A stretch of DNA of 45,532 nt from NCBI GenBank assembly GCA_021463515.1, contig JAJTYZ010000103.1, forward strand, positions 1 through 45,532, written 5' to 3'. The stretch is from Chthoniobacterales bacterium (lineage in GTDB: Bacteria > Verrucomicrobiota > Verrucomicrobiia > Chthoniobacterales > JACTMZ01). The translations under genes and the position numbers were made by a program. Below, piece by piece: positions 34,650-43,623 of the stretch (position 1 is the stretch's first letter; each line of letters opens with the position of its first letter). A model generated the notes under the pieces. The model worked only from the letters and a program-made list of their open reading frames with translations. It was not told the origin of the DNA and made no database searches.

Positions 34650-35876
34650 ATGTCGTTGCATCCTTCGCTGCCGCGTAAATCCCACCGTGGACTTGCCGTA
34701 TTATTGGCGGCTTTAGCATCGGTAGGGCCGTTTTCGATTGACGCTTACTTGCCGTCCATGAGCGAAATTGCGCGGGCGTTGCGGGTGGACTCGTTGACAG
34801 TACAACAGACGCTCACGGCCTATATGTTGCCCTTTGCGGTGATGTCGCTTTGGCATGGTGCCATATCCGATGCGTTTGGGCGACGGCGTGTTGTTTTGTG
34901 GGGCACAGCACTGTTTGCGCTGGCATCTATTGGGTGTGCTGTGGCCTCGAGTATTCAGATGTTGATTACTTTTCGTGCCCTGCAAGGCATTGCGGCCGGG
35001 GCGGGTGTTGTGGTTGGGCGGGCCGTGGTGCGAGATCGCTTCCATGGTCCTGAAGCACAGCGTGTGATGTCGCAGGTAGCACTCACTTTTGCCTTGGCAC
35101 CTGCGCTGGCACCGGTAGTAGGCGGCTGGCTCGAAGTTTGGTTTGGGTGGCGTTCGGTGTTTGTGTTCCTCGCATTTTTTGGAATTGGATGTTGGGCCTT
35201 GAGCCGCTTTTGGCTTGCGGAATCATTACCGCCGGAAAAACGACAATCATTTCGACCGATGTTCTTGTTACATTCTTATATTCGCGTGCTCACCTCCGGA
35301 CGGTTTGTGGCGTTAACATTGGCGATCACCTTGACCTTTTCCGGATTCTTTATCTACGTGATGGCTGCTCCGGTTTTCTTGATGCAACATTTGCACATAT
35401 CGGCAACTGGATTCCTCTGGCTCTTTGGCCCTTCGTCCGCAGGCATGGTGATTGGGGCATGGCTCTCCGGACGCGTTGCGGACCGCTGGTCGTCACGGCG
35501 TACGCTTATTTGGTCATTTGGGATTATGGGCGTGGCGACCGCGATGCAGCTCGGCTTTCATTTCTTTTTTCCACCGTCTTTGCCATGGAGCATTGCGCCG
35601 CTCTTTGTCTATGTCCTCGGCATGGCACTTTCTTTCCCCACGCTCACGCTGATGGGATTGGATATTTTTCCGGCGCAACGTGGGATGGCATCGTCATGTC
35701 AGACATTCATTCAAACCGTAGGAAGTGCGCTTAATGCCGTTTTGGTTCCCCTCGTGTGGGGCAGTGTCTTTTCACTGGCTCTCACGCAAGCGGCACTACT
35801 AACCCTCGCAGCAGGTGCTTTGTTTTTCTATTGCCGGGGCGGAATTTCGTCGTCCGTAGAGCCAGATACAGACTGA
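34650..35876 (+). CDS. MFS transporter, Bcr/CflA type
   Basis: Drug/proton antiporter of the inner membrane. The 408-residue product has about 12 hydrophobic segments. The Bcr/CflA motif PFSIDAYLPSMSEIARAL is near residue 27, and loop motif A (GAISDAFGRRRVVLWG) lies between helices 2 and 3. The second half repeats the pattern with GRVADRWSSRRTL. It follows trpG by 23 bases on the same strand but need not share its role. It converges with the malonyl-CoA synthetase gene, with 7 bases between stops. The substrate is unknown. Confidence 0.9.
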   Translation: MSLHPSLPRKSHRGLAVLLAALASVGPFSIDAYLPSMSEIARALRVDSLTVQQTLTAYMLPFAVMSLWHGAISDAFGRRRVVLWGTALFALASIGCAVASSIQMLITFRALQGIAAGAGVVVGRAVVRDRFHGPEAQRVMSQVALTFALAPALAPVVGGWLEVWFGWRSVFVFLAFFGIGCWALSRFWLAESLPPEKRQSFRPMFLLHSYIRVLTSGRFVALTLAITLTFSGFFIYVMAAPVFLMQHLHISATGFLWLFGPSSAGMVIGAWLSGRVADRWSSRRTLIWSFGIMGVATAMQLGFHFFFPPSLPWSIAPLFVYVLGMALSFPTLTLMGLDIFPAQRGMASSCQTFIQTVGSALNAVLVPLVWGSVFSLALTQAALLTLAAGALFFYCRGGISSSVEPDTD

Positions 35877-35883
35877 GCGGCGA

Positions 35884-37416
35884 TTACGACGTCGACGTTT
35901 CCAATCTTTGCCGCAGAAGATTTTTTTGCACCTTACTCATGGCATTGCGGGGAAGTTCGGAAACGATGTGGATACGTTTGGGGACTTTGTAATTAGCAAT
36001 TTTGTGTTTCAGTATTTCACGAAGATTTTCTGGAGAAACTTCGTCAGCATTTGCTTTGGGAACTACCACCGCAATGACAGCTTCCCCAAAGTCAGGGTGC
36101 GGGATGCCAATGACAGCACTTTCTTTAACGCCTGGAAGTTCATCAATGACGCCTTCGATTTCCTTGGGATAAACATTATACCCGCCAGAAATAATGAGGT
36201 CTTTGCTACGGCCAACGATGGTGAGGTAGGAGTCGGGAATTCCGTCGCCGCCCCATCGGCCCAAGTCGCCGGTTTTGAACCATCCGTCCGCCGTGAATTC
36301 TTCCTGTGTTTTTTGCGGCATTCGCCAATAGCCCGCAAAAATATTGGGGCCTCGAACTTGGATTTGTCCGATTTCGCCCGGACCACATTCTTTGTGGTTT
36401 TCGTCAAGAATACGCACCGAAGTTTCCGGCAATGGCACCCCCACGGTTCCGCCAATGCGTGGGCCGAGGGTGGGGGAGGAAGGATTGGAAACAAGCATGG
36501 CCGTTTCACTCATGCCATAGCGTTCCAAAATGGTGTGACCGGTTCGGTTTTGAAATTCCTGGAAAGTCTCGGTGAGGAGTGGTGCGGAGCCGGAAATGAA
36601 AAGTCGCATATTACGGCAGGTGGCTTTTCCAAAACGCGCATTTGCCAACAATCGTACGTAGTGCGTGGGCACTCCCATGAGTACGGTGGAGCGTGGGAGA
36701 TCGAGAAGAATTTGATCTATGTCGAACTTTGGGAGCCAAATCATTTTGGCACCTGCAAGCAAAGCACCGTGGGATGCTACAAACAGTCCATGAACGTGAA
36801 AAATCGGCAGTATATGCAGCAGAACATCATCCGGTGCCCATCCCCAAAAGCCATGCAGCACGCGGGCGTTGCTGCCTAAATTGCCATGGGTGAGCATGGC
36901 ACCTTTACTTCGCCCCGTTGTTCCCGAGGTGTAAATAATGGCCGCCAAATCATCATTTGCCCGCTCTCGAGTTGCGAAATCTACCCTCTGCGTTGCCGCT
37001 GCATTCAGCAAGGAGCCTGTGTGATTGTCTTCCAATGTGAAGACATGCAGAGTTTTTGCTTCCTTGGCCAAAGGCTCAATCCAAGAGAGATTTTCCTTCG
37101 TGCACACCATCACCGAAGGCTCGGCGTTTCCAAGAAAATAGCGGATTTCTTCCTCGCGGTAGGCCGTATTCAGCGGAAGAAACACATATCCCGCTCGTAT
37201 TGTCGCGAGGTAGAGCATGAGCGACTCGGGCGACTTTTCCAATTGGCTCGCCACGCGGGCACCTTCGGGCAAATGCAGAGAGCGCAAAAGATGTGCCATC
37301 TGTGCCGTGCGAGCATCAAGTTCCTCCCATGTGAGACTCCAGCCTTCCGGCGTTTCGAGACATAATGTCGTGCGATCGGTAGGAAATCCTGTGGCAAGTA
37401 AGGAATATAAGTTCAT
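35884..37416 (-). CDS. matB: malonyl-CoA synthetase-like acyl-CoA ligase
   Basis: ATP-dependent acyl-CoA ligase. The 510-residue protein has the AMP-binding loop YTSGTTGRSKGAMLTHGNL (from about 162), A5-like ERYGMSET, GWFKTGDLGRW, the A8 hinge GRSKDLIISGGYNVYPKEIE and the catalytic lysine in MSKVQKNLLRQ. Whole-length similarity to remembered MatB sequences (LEKSPESLMLYLATIRAGYVFLP, PLNTAY, GSAPLLTETFQEF, HPDFGEAV) makes malonate the likely substrate; methylmalonate is the main alternative. The ATG at 37416 begins MNLYSLL; an in-frame start at 37455 would add 13 residues from the leader hairpins. No malonate decarboxylase or carrier gene is adjacent. Confidence 0.82.
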   Translation of the reverse strand: MNLYSLLATGFPTDRTTLCLETPEGWSLTWEELDARTAQMAHLLRSLHLPEGARVASQLEKSPESLMLYLATIRAGYVFLPLNTAYREEEIRYFLGNAEPSVMVCTKENLSWIEPLAKEAKTLHVFTLEDNHTGSLLNAAATQRVDFATRERANDDLAAIIYTSGTTGRSKGAMLTHGNLGSNARVLHGFWGWAPDDVLLHILPIFHVHGLFVASHGALLAGAKMIWLPKFDIDQILLDLPRSTVLMGVPTHYVRLLANARFGKATCRNMRLFISGSAPLLTETFQEFQNRTGHTILERYGMSETAMLVSNPSSPTLGPRIGGTVGVPLPETSVRILDENHKECGPGEIGQIQVRGPNIFAGYWRMPQKTQEEFTADGWFKTGDLGRWGGDGIPDSYLTIVGRSKDLIISGGYNVYPKEIEGVIDELPGVKESAVIGIPHPDFGEAVIAVVVPKANADEVSPENLREILKHKIANYKVPKRIHIVSELPRNAMSKVQKNLLRQRLETSTS

Positions 37417-37441
37417 GAGGTGGCAGATTAACCCCACGTAG

Positions 37442-37470
37442 AACGAGTTTTCCAACTCGTTTCACACGAG
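37442..37470 (-). promoter_or_regulatory. alternative hairpins in the matB leader
   Basis: AACGAGTT (37442-37449) and AACTCGTT (37454-37461) pair perfectly around four bases; on the minus strand the loop reads GGAA, a GNRA tetraloop. The downstream ACGAG (37466-37470) can also pair with CTCGT inside the second arm, so two folds exclude each other. They lie 26-54 bases before the matB start. Confidence 0.35.
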
Positions 37471-37643
37471 AAAGTGCTCCGCATTTATCAAAGGACCGCA
37501 GTTCATGTTCCCTCATTAGACCTCACTTACAGTGCTGCGGAATACGCTCTAAAAAAATCTCCAAAAATATTTTGAACAATCTGCCGGTAGTGCGGTCAAA
37601 GGATGCTGACAGTGTTTTCATGTGGGTTAGTTGTTAGGGGTGA
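37471..37643 (+). ncRNA. possible small RNA ending at the orphan terminator
   Basis: This stretch holds no protein gene, lies between two minus-strand genes, and is closed on the plus strand by a strong terminator. A weak plus promoter (TTACAG, 17 bases, TAAAAA) can be drawn at about 37526-37554. I compared it by eye with 6S, 4.5S and tmRNA and found no match. It is listed only as a candidate. Confidence 0.25.
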
Positions 37644-37679
37644 GCGCCCGTCTCTGGGGGGGGACGGGCGCCTTTTTTT
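37644..37679 (+). terminator. strong intrinsic terminator on the plus strand, no plus-strand gene upstream
   Basis: The nine-base stem GCGCCCGTC (37644-37652) and GACGGGCGC (37663-37671), with loop TCTGGGGGGG, is followed by C and seven T. It points right, toward the 3' end of the DUF748 gene, which is on the minus strand. On the minus strand no T-run follows the stem. Confidence 0.75.
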
Positions 37680-37685
37680 ATCGAA

Positions 37686-40295
37686 TTAATTCTTTGGCTT
37701 GGCACTCTTTTTTGGTGGATTCTGAGAGTTGGCTTTTGGGTTGGAGCGGAAGCCGATGACGATGCTAGGTGAGCCCTCTGGCATGGGGTCTCCAACCGTT
37801 ATGCTCGCGGGATTGACCTTTTGAGCTAAGAGGAGGGCTTTGACTTGATCGGCTCGTTGATTGGCTAATGCGAGACTTTGTGAAGCAGGAATTTCTGTTG
37901 CAGCGACATAGCGTTCATAGAGAGCGCGGTCTTTTTCTTCTAATACGGCACTTTCACCTTTTGCGAGCTTTTCGAAGTAATGGTGGATGCGTCGCCTCGC
38001 GAAAAAATTGGAATCCTCCACGTTTGGAAATCCTTCACCCATCAATACGCGTTCGCGCAACAATTGTGCGCCGAGAAACGGGCGGTCAGCATCTCCCGAG
38101 CGTCCGCGCAATTGTACTCCGAGATTCGGACTATTGATCAAAAGTTTTGCCAAATTATTAATTTTAGCGAAAGCATTGGGGTGTGGGTCTGCGCTCCCAG
38201 AGGAGCTTTCGAGGACGATATTTTTTTCCGAGGATTTATCCTGCCCGGAGGTACCACCTAGTCTTGCTCCTAATAGTTTCAAAGGCGAGCTGAGGGTGCC
38301 GATGAGCGCGGTTCGCAGCGCGGAGGTGATGATAGCACCCATAGCCGTGGTGGTGCCGCGCTCATCCATGCGCAGAGGAATCGTGAGATGAATGTTGCCC
38401 GCTGGGTCGCGGAGCAAGGCAAGTGCAAGGTCAAGGGGAACTCCAAATTGGCGCGTAAAGGAATCAGGATCCCGCAAGGATATACCAAAATTTTTGAGGA
38501 CGATGTCGTTGTCGGCTTGGAGGGCGGTGCCGTTGAGGATGAGTTTCGTTTGAAGCGAAGCTTGACCTGCATCGAGAGAAACACCGGCTTGTTTTGAATA
38601 GGAGCTCCACGGCGGTAAATCGAGATTCTCGATACCAAGGATGAAACTTCCTGTGAGGCTCGCGGTCATGGCTCCTTCGATGGAAAGTAACGATGAGGAA
38701 GGTAGCGTGGCTCGAAGTGAAAGTGCGTCAAATGTGGAAGAAGGAAATCGCAAATCCCGTATGTGAATTTTCAAATCACTAAGACGCGTCGAGGAATTGG
38801 CGGAAGTATTATGGAGGATAATTTCCCCATTCGCCAATTCGAGTAATCCGATCTGAATATCGAAGGATGATGCTGCTGCCGTTCCTTTGTTTTCGGTATT
38901 CTGAGAGGGCGAAGAAGCGGTGAGAGTGGTTAAGGAGGGTGAGGGGTGCGTGTAATAAATTTGCGGCGAGGACAAACTAATGCGTTCAAAGTTTAGCTTG
39001 GTTTGACGCAGCGGCTTTCCTTCCTCCACGAAGGGAATTGCAATTTCCTTAATCGTCAAATCGAGGCGATTCCAACCGAGAGAAACTTCCTTCGTACCCG
39101 GGCTTACCGCAGTAAGAGAATCCATTGAGACATGGCCGGAGAGCACGACGCCAGGCGGCATTTTTTTGTCTCCAAGGCTTGCGGTGATATTCAGCTTGCC
39201 ACTGGAATTTGCATATTGCATCCAAAGGCCAAGCTCGTGTTGCGCCGCAAGCAGCAAGGGGGGAAAGGCGAGGTCATTCCATGTTAACGTTCCCTGAAAA
39301 TGCGGGGGAAATATTCTCGCTTCTCCTGCGAGGGCAATTTTCCCCGAGCCAATTTGAAGAGTTACATCGAGAGGGAAGTGCCGGTCTTGTTCAGTGGTGA
39401 TTTCCGACGCATGGAGCGTAAGAAAAACATCCAACGGCTCGCCTTTTGTGATCCAAGTGAATTTGGCGCGTTCCATGGCGATTTGATGAATACGAATGGA
39501 CGTTGGAGCCGCTTGGGAGGAGGGTTCTGGAGTGGTGCTTTTGGTGACGGGAGTTTTGGTGGGTGGGGAGTCCGTTAAAACCAACTCGCGTTGTACGCGA
39601 AGTTCCGGCCCTCGAATCGCGATGGCGTCCAGTCCAAATTCCCGATCGCCTATGGAAACATCGCTGAGTTCAAAACTCTCCAACGAAAACTCCAACAGAT
39701 TTTGTTGGGTTGCGGCGTCAAGAACTTCGATGTGTGGAGTGCGTAAAATGAATTGATGAATTTTTATCAGCCACGATTTGGAAGTTTTCTTCGTTGACTC
39801 GGTGGCACCCATTTCCGATGTCGGTGTCAAAGGTTTCGCCTGCCGCAGGGGATCAATTTCTCCGTCAATTTCCCGCACCAACCTCACCGTAGGTTTTTCC
39901 ACGAGAAACTCCGTCACGTGTACTGTTTTGTGCCGTAGAGTCCACCAAGACCAACGCAGGGTAATTTTTTGCAAATGGAGGAGCGTCGATGCTGCATCGA
40001 GGGGTGATGAATGCCAAGCCGCGTCTAAAGGTTGAATATCATCAGGTTGAGCGGCGACGCCGACATCTTCGAAAATGGCGGTTCCATTCCAGAGCGATAA
40101 ATGAACATTTCCCACGCGAACGGGGAGTCCGAGATAGTGTCGAGAGCCATAGGCCACGGTTCGTTGGATGAGCGTTGGCAGCATCAAGCGTATCACAATT
40201 CCCAGTACGACAAGAATCAGGAGTGCCACAAATCCTCGACGAAGCCACCGTTGCTTCCATGCTGCGCTTTCGGATTTTTTGGGAACATCCGCCAT
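37686..40295 (-). CDS. DUF748 / AsmA-like envelope protein
   Basis: An 869-residue protein with a basic N-terminal cytoplasmic tail, one transmembrane helix at about 20-42 (FVALLILVVLGIVIRLMLP), and a long beta-rich periplasmic part containing the DUF748 repeats (for example RVGNVHLSLWNGTAIFEDVGV and DLALALLRDPAGNIHLTIPL). The C-terminal region GDADRPFLGAQLLRERVLMGE and DRALYERYVAATEIPASQSLALANQRADQV resembles the tail often found in this family. AsmA-like proteins are linked to envelope lipid transport, which is family knowledge and not shown here. It is monocistronic as far as visible: the repeat-protein gene lies 86 bases upstream. Confidence 0.85.
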   Translation of the reverse strand: MADVPKKSESAAWKQRWLRRGFVALLILVVLGIVIRLMLPTLIQRTVAYGSRHYLGLPVRVGNVHLSLWNGTAIFEDVGVAAQPDDIQPLDAAWHSSPLDAASTLLHLQKITLRWSWWTLRHKTVHVTEFLVEKPTVRLVREIDGEIDPLRQAKPLTPTSEMGATESTKKTSKSWLIKIHQFILRTPHIEVLDAATQQNLLEFSLESFELSDVSIGDREFGLDAIAIRGPELRVQRELVLTDSPPTKTPVTKSTTPEPSSQAAPTSIRIHQIAMERAKFTWITKGEPLDVFLTLHASEITTEQDRHFPLDVTLQIGSGKIALAGEARIFPPHFQGTLTWNDLAFPPLLLAAQHELGLWMQYANSSGKLNITASLGDKKMPPGVVLSGHVSMDSLTAVSPGTKEVSLGWNRLDLTIKEIAIPFVEEGKPLRQTKLNFERISLSSPQIYYTHPSPSLTTLTASSPSQNTENKGTAAASSFDIQIGLLELANGEIILHNTSANSSTRLSDLKIHIRDLRFPSSTFDALSLRATLPSSSLLSIEGAMTASLTGSFILGIENLDLPPWSSYSKQAGVSLDAGQASLQTKLILNGTALQADNDIVLKNFGISLRDPDSFTRQFGVPLDLALALLRDPAGNIHLTIPLRMDERGTTTAMGAIITSALRTALIGTLSSPLKLLGARLGGTSGQDKSSEKNIVLESSSGSADPHPNAFAKINNLAKLLINSPNLGVQLRGRSGDADRPFLGAQLLRERVLMGEGFPNVEDSNFFARRRIHHYFEKLAKGESAVLEEKDRALYERYVAATEIPASQSLALANQRADQVKALLLAQKVNPASITVGDPMPEGSPSIVIGFRSNPKANSQNPPKKSAKPKN

Positions 40296-40381
40296 GGAAG
40301 TTTTAGACTAAGTTATTCCGAGGAAAAAATGTACCGAGGACATATTCGTGCATACTTGGTGCCTTCAATATCTGCACAAAG

Positions 40382-40915
40382 TTATTTAGAATCTCTCTTA
40401 TTGCTGCGGGGGGCGAAGGGGCTTGGCTTAGGCGTGGGAGCAGGTAAGACAATGACGGTGGGTTGTACCGCCTGTTGCGAACCTCGCGTGACGAAACTCG
40501 AACCAAATTTGGAGGTGGTCGCCGATGAAGAGTCAGGACCTCGCGTGATAGACCCGCTCCCAAACTTCGACGTCGTATAGCTTTTTCCCTCACTGCTTCT
40601 GCTGATGTAACCACTCCCAAATTTCGAAGTTGTAATAGATTTTCCATCCGAACTTCGCGTAATGGCACCATCTCCAAATTTCGAGGTGCTCCAAGTTTGT
40701 CCATCCGGCCCTCGTGTCACCCATCCACTTCCGAATTTCGAGGTGGTGTAAGAACGCCCTGCGGAGTCGCGGGTAATGTAGCCACTTCCAAATTTTGACG
40801 TCGTAAAGCCGCGCCCCGAAATTTCCATGGGCAAAACCACTGGTGCTGACTCTCCGGCAAAGGTGCCGACAATGAGAGCAAGTTGGACAAGAAGGATGGC
40901 GAGTAATGTTTTCAT
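40382..40915 (-). CDS. secreted protein with six 19-residue repeats
   Basis: I do not recognise a named family. The 177 residues start with a signal peptide (MKTLLAILLVQLALIVGTFAG, cut near 20). Residues 37-150 are six tandem 19-residue units, consensus (F/Y/A)TTSKFGSGxITRxxxGxS, for example FTTSKFGSGYITRDSAGRS. A Pro-rich, basic tail follows (VLPAPTPKPSPFAPRSNKR). Regular placement of TTSKFG and a gly-x-x-T-R strand suggests a beta-solenoid or beta-hairpin stack. It is divergent from trpA. Signal, repeat regularity and normal start make it a real gene; the role is unknown. Confidence 0.8.
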   Translation of the reverse strand: MKTLLAILLVQLALIVGTFAGESAPVVLPMEISGRGFTTSKFGSGYITRDSAGRSYTTSKFGSGWVTRGPDGQTWSTSKFGDGAITRSSDGKSITTSKFGSGYISRSSEGKSYTTSKFGSGSITRGPDSSSATTSKFGSSFVTRGSQQAVQPTVIVLPAPTPKPSPFAPRSNKRDSK

Positions 40916-40960
40916 TTTTGAGGAGAGTGTTCTTCTTAGGCGTCATGCCCAATTCTAACT

Positions 40961-41009
40961 TAACCAAATGGTCAGGTTATGTAAAACGTAGATGCCGTGT
41001 TTATCTACG
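40961..41009. promoter_or_regulatory. two inverted repeats between the repeat-protein gene and trpA
   Basis: TAACC (40961-40965) pairs with GGTTA (40975-40979), and CGTAGAT (40987-40993) pairs with ATCTACG (41003-41009) around a nine-base loop. They lie in the 177-base divergent gap, about 84-130 bases before trpA. They could be operators or leader stems; nothing distinguishes these. Confidence 0.3.
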
Positions 41010-41092
41010 CCGCAATCGAAGCAATTTCGTAAAAGGCGGCATAACCGCAAAACCTTGGAACTTCTTCTCGAGACGGGTACTCTTGCTCTTTT

Positions 41093-41905
41093 ATGTCGAA
41101 TCGCATTGATCGCAAATTTGCCGAATTGCGGCAGGCTCAAACTTCGGGGTTTATGGCTTACATTACCGCCGGTGATCCTACGCTGGAAGCCACCACACGA
41201 TTGGTACCTGCTTTGGCCGATGCGGGAATGGATTTCGTAGAACTCGGTGTAGCATTTTCTGATCCTTTGGCGGATGGCGTAGTGAATCAACTTTCCGCTC
41301 AACGCGCTCTCGCTGCAGGCTCCACCCTCGTCGGTGTGCTTGATGCCGTACGCCGCATCCGCAAAACGTCGGAGGTGCCCGTGATTCTCTACACATATTT
41401 GAATCCGCTCTATGTTCATGGTTTTGAAAAGTTTCACGAGGAAGCTGCGGAGGCGGGCGTGGATGGTATTCTTGTTCTTGATCTTCCGCCCGAAGAAATT
41501 GATGCCAACCAAGAATTGATGCAGCGGCATGGGCTTAAATCTATTCGCCTTATTGCGCCTACGACGCCAACGGCTCGCATCGAGCGAATTGCAAAATCTG
41601 CGGAAGGCTTTATTTACTATGTGTCACGCGAAGGAGTCACGGGGGAACGCTCGGCTGTGGCGGATTCCATCGAGGCGCAAGTTTCTAAAATTCGCCGGTA
41701 CACCGACCTCCCTATTGCCGTAGGGTTTGGGATTTCTACCCCCGAACATGCGGCGCAAGTTGCGCGGCAGGCCGATGCAGTGGTCGTTGGCAGTGCCATC
41801 GTACGTCGTATCGGAGAATATGGCACCGCTTCCGATTTCGTTGAGCGCGTCACCCATTTTGCCAAGCCGCTCATTGCCGCAACGCATGACTCACGGCGAA
41901 AATAA
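41093..41905 (+). CDS. trpA: tryptophan synthase alpha chain
   Basis: Cleaves indole-3-glycerol phosphate to indole for the beta subunit. The 270-residue TIM barrel has the catalytic pair Glu50 and Asp61 in FVELGVAFSDPLADG. Most members read GxPFSDPLADGPxIQ here; this one has Ala for the first Pro and GVVNQ for the later part, both outside the catalytic pair. VILYTYLNPL, DLPPEE, RLIAPTTP, FIYYVSREGVTGE and VGFGIS are normal. trpB is not next to it, unlike the usual trpBA order. It is followed after 2 bases by the CoA-disulfide reductase gene. Confidence 0.95.
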   Translation: MSNRIDRKFAELRQAQTSGFMAYITAGDPTLEATTRLVPALADAGMDFVELGVAFSDPLADGVVNQLSAQRALAAGSTLVGVLDAVRRIRKTSEVPVILYTYLNPLYVHGFEKFHEEAAEAGVDGILVLDLPPEEIDANQELMQRHGLKSIRLIAPTTPTARIERIAKSAEGFIYYVSREGVTGERSAVADSIEAQVSKIRRYTDLPIAVGFGISTPEHAAQVARQADAVVVGSAIVRRIGEYGTASDFVERVTHFAKPLIAATHDSRRK

Positions 41906-41907
41906 TT

Positions 41908-43569
41908 ATGGCAAAAAAACACGTCATTATCATTGGAGGCGTTGCTGGAGGTGCCTCTTGCGCGGCGCGACTTCGTCGGCTTGATGAGGAATGTGTCATC
42001 ACAATCCTAGAGCGCGGACCTCATGTGTCCTTTGCAAACTGCGGACTCCCTTACTACGTGGGCGACGTTATCACGGCGCAGGATCATTTGCTTTTAGCGA
42101 CGCCGGCGACATTTCGAGATCGCTTTGGCATTGAGGTAAAAATTCATCACGAAGCTACCGCGGTTGATACGTCCCAACGCCTCGTGCGCGGACGTCACAC
42201 GGTAAGCGGCGAAGAGTTTTCCATGACTTATGATGCGCTGGTGCTTTCTCCCGGTGCCGCCCCCATCCGCCCGCCGCTGCCGGGCATTGATCTTCCGGGA
42301 ATTTTTCAAGTGCGTACGATTCCTGATGCGGAGCACATTCGCACGTGGATTGCCGAACGATATGCGACGTCGGCGATTGTCGTCGGCGGAGGATTTATCG
42401 GCGTGGAGATGGCAGAGAATCTGCTTCATCGCGGATTAAAGGTGACGCTTGTGGAAATGCTTCCGCAAATTATGCCGAATCTTGATCCCGAGATGGCGTG
42501 GTATTTGCAGCAACGTATGGAGGAAAAGGGATGCCGTTTTGCACTTGGAAGTGCCGTGGCGGGATTTGAGGAGAGTGAGGAAGGTTTGTTTCATGTGACA
42601 ACCAAAGACGGAAGCCGCTATGCCGGGGATTTGGTGATTCTCGGACTCGGTGTGCGTCCGGAAATTTCTCTCGCAAAACAAGCGGGGCTGACAATTGGGA
42701 GTGCCGGGGGCATCGAAGTGGATGAACACATGCGCACGAGCGATCCGGATATTTGGGCGGTCGGTGATGCGGTGCAAGTGACAAACATCGTCACGCGCCA
42801 ACCTCAACTTCTTGCGCTTGCCGGCCCAGCCAATCGTCAAGGTCGTGTTGCGGCGGATAATATCGCCGGGCGTTCTTCGACTTTTCGCGGAGTACAAGGA
42901 ACATCGGTGATTGGAGTATTTGGGCTATCTGCAGGAGGAACCGGATGTAGCGAGTCACTCTTGCAACGTCTGGGATGGACGGATTACGAGGTCGTTTTTT
43001 TGCATCCGATGAATCATGTCGGCTACTACCCGGGTGCAAAACAAATGCACATGAAAATTATTTTTCGAACGACAGATGGCAAATTGCTAGGAGCGCAAGC
43101 AGTAGGGGAGGAGGGCGTGGCGCGACGCCTTGATGTTCTCGCGACGTTTATTCAAATGGGGGCAAGTGTGCATAATCTTGCCGAGGCAGAGTTGTGCTAT
43201 GCGCCGCAGTTTGGTGCCGCGAAGGATGCCGTGAATTTCGCAGGAATGATTGCTTCGAATGTTCTCGATGGCGACATGCCGGTGGTGGACTGGAATCATC
43301 TTCCCGAAAATGCCCTTCTACTCGATGTGCGAAGTCCAGAAGAGTGCGCGGGGGAAACGGTCGCCGATGCCGTCAATATCCCCCTCCCACAATTGCGGCA
43401 GGATACTTCGATGTTACCCCAAGATCGCCCCATCGTCGTTTTTTGTCATGTCGGACAACGCGGATATTATGCGGTGAGGCTTCTTCGGCAGCGCGGATAC
43501 GAGGCGTACAATATCTCCGGCGGTCTGCTTTCCCGACAATCCGCAACGAGTACTGCCAAAAACAAATGA
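41908..43569 (+). CDS. CoA-disulfide reductase with C-terminal rhodanese domain
   Basis: FAD-dependent pyridine nucleotide-disulfide reductase. The 553 residues open with the FAD site HVIIIGGVAGGASCAARLRR, followed by the single redox Cys45 in SFANCGLPYY, the NAD(P)H site AIVVGGGFIGVEMAENL, and IWAVGDAV. After the dimerisation domain (about 330-450) comes a rhodanese domain with Cys513 in VVFCHVGQRGY as the sulfur-carrying residue. This is the CoADR-Rhd layout, thought to act on CoA disulfide, CoA-persulfide or polysulfide. It starts 2 bases after trpA. A role in sulfur-species handling fits; the exact substrate is inference. Confidence 0.9.
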   Translation: MAKKHVIIIGGVAGGASCAARLRRLDEECVITILERGPHVSFANCGLPYYVGDVITAQDHLLLATPATFRDRFGIEVKIHHEATAVDTSQRLVRGRHTVSGEEFSMTYDALVLSPGAAPIRPPLPGIDLPGIFQVRTIPDAEHIRTWIAERYATSAIVVGGGFIGVEMAENLLHRGLKVTLVEMLPQIMPNLDPEMAWYLQQRMEEKGCRFALGSAVAGFEESEEGLFHVTTKDGSRYAGDLVILGLGVRPEISLAKQAGLTIGSAGGIEVDEHMRTSDPDIWAVGDAVQVTNIVTRQPQLLALAGPANRQGRVAADNIAGRSSTFRGVQGTSVIGVFGLSAGGTGCSESLLQRLGWTDYEVVFLHPMNHVGYYPGAKQMHMKIIFRTTDGKLLGAQAVGEEGVARRLDVLATFIQMGASVHNLAEAELCYAPQFGAAKDAVNFAGMIASNVLDGDMPVVDWNHLPENALLLDVRSPEECAGETVADAVNIPLPQLRQDTSMLPQDRPIVVFCHVGQRGYYAVRLLRQRGYEAYNISGGLLSRQSATSTAKNK

Positions 43570-43623
43570 TCGTGCGGCTTGTCATTGCAACCAGAACCGT
43601 GTTGAAAAGCGTCCGTGCATAGC

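Noticed and set aside
35889-35898. Perfect ten-base palindrome ACGTCGACGT near the matB stop
   Set aside because: It lies within coding sequence, is short, and no second copy or partner motif was seen.
35908-36879. 323-residue open frame on the plus strand
   Set aside because: It is wholly antisense to the malonyl-CoA synthetase gene, whose protein motifs are clear.
37471-37643. Match to 6S RNA, 4.5S RNA or tmRNA
   Set aside because: Compared by eye with known sequences; no conserved segment of any of them was found.
40101-40580. 159-residue open frame on the plus strand
   Set aside because: It runs across the start of the DUF748 gene and antisense to the repeat-protein gene, and shows no family features.
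40382-40915. 57-base tandem repeats that could look like a CRISPR array
   Set aside because: The repeats are contiguous without spacers, keep one reading frame and encode a signal-peptide protein.
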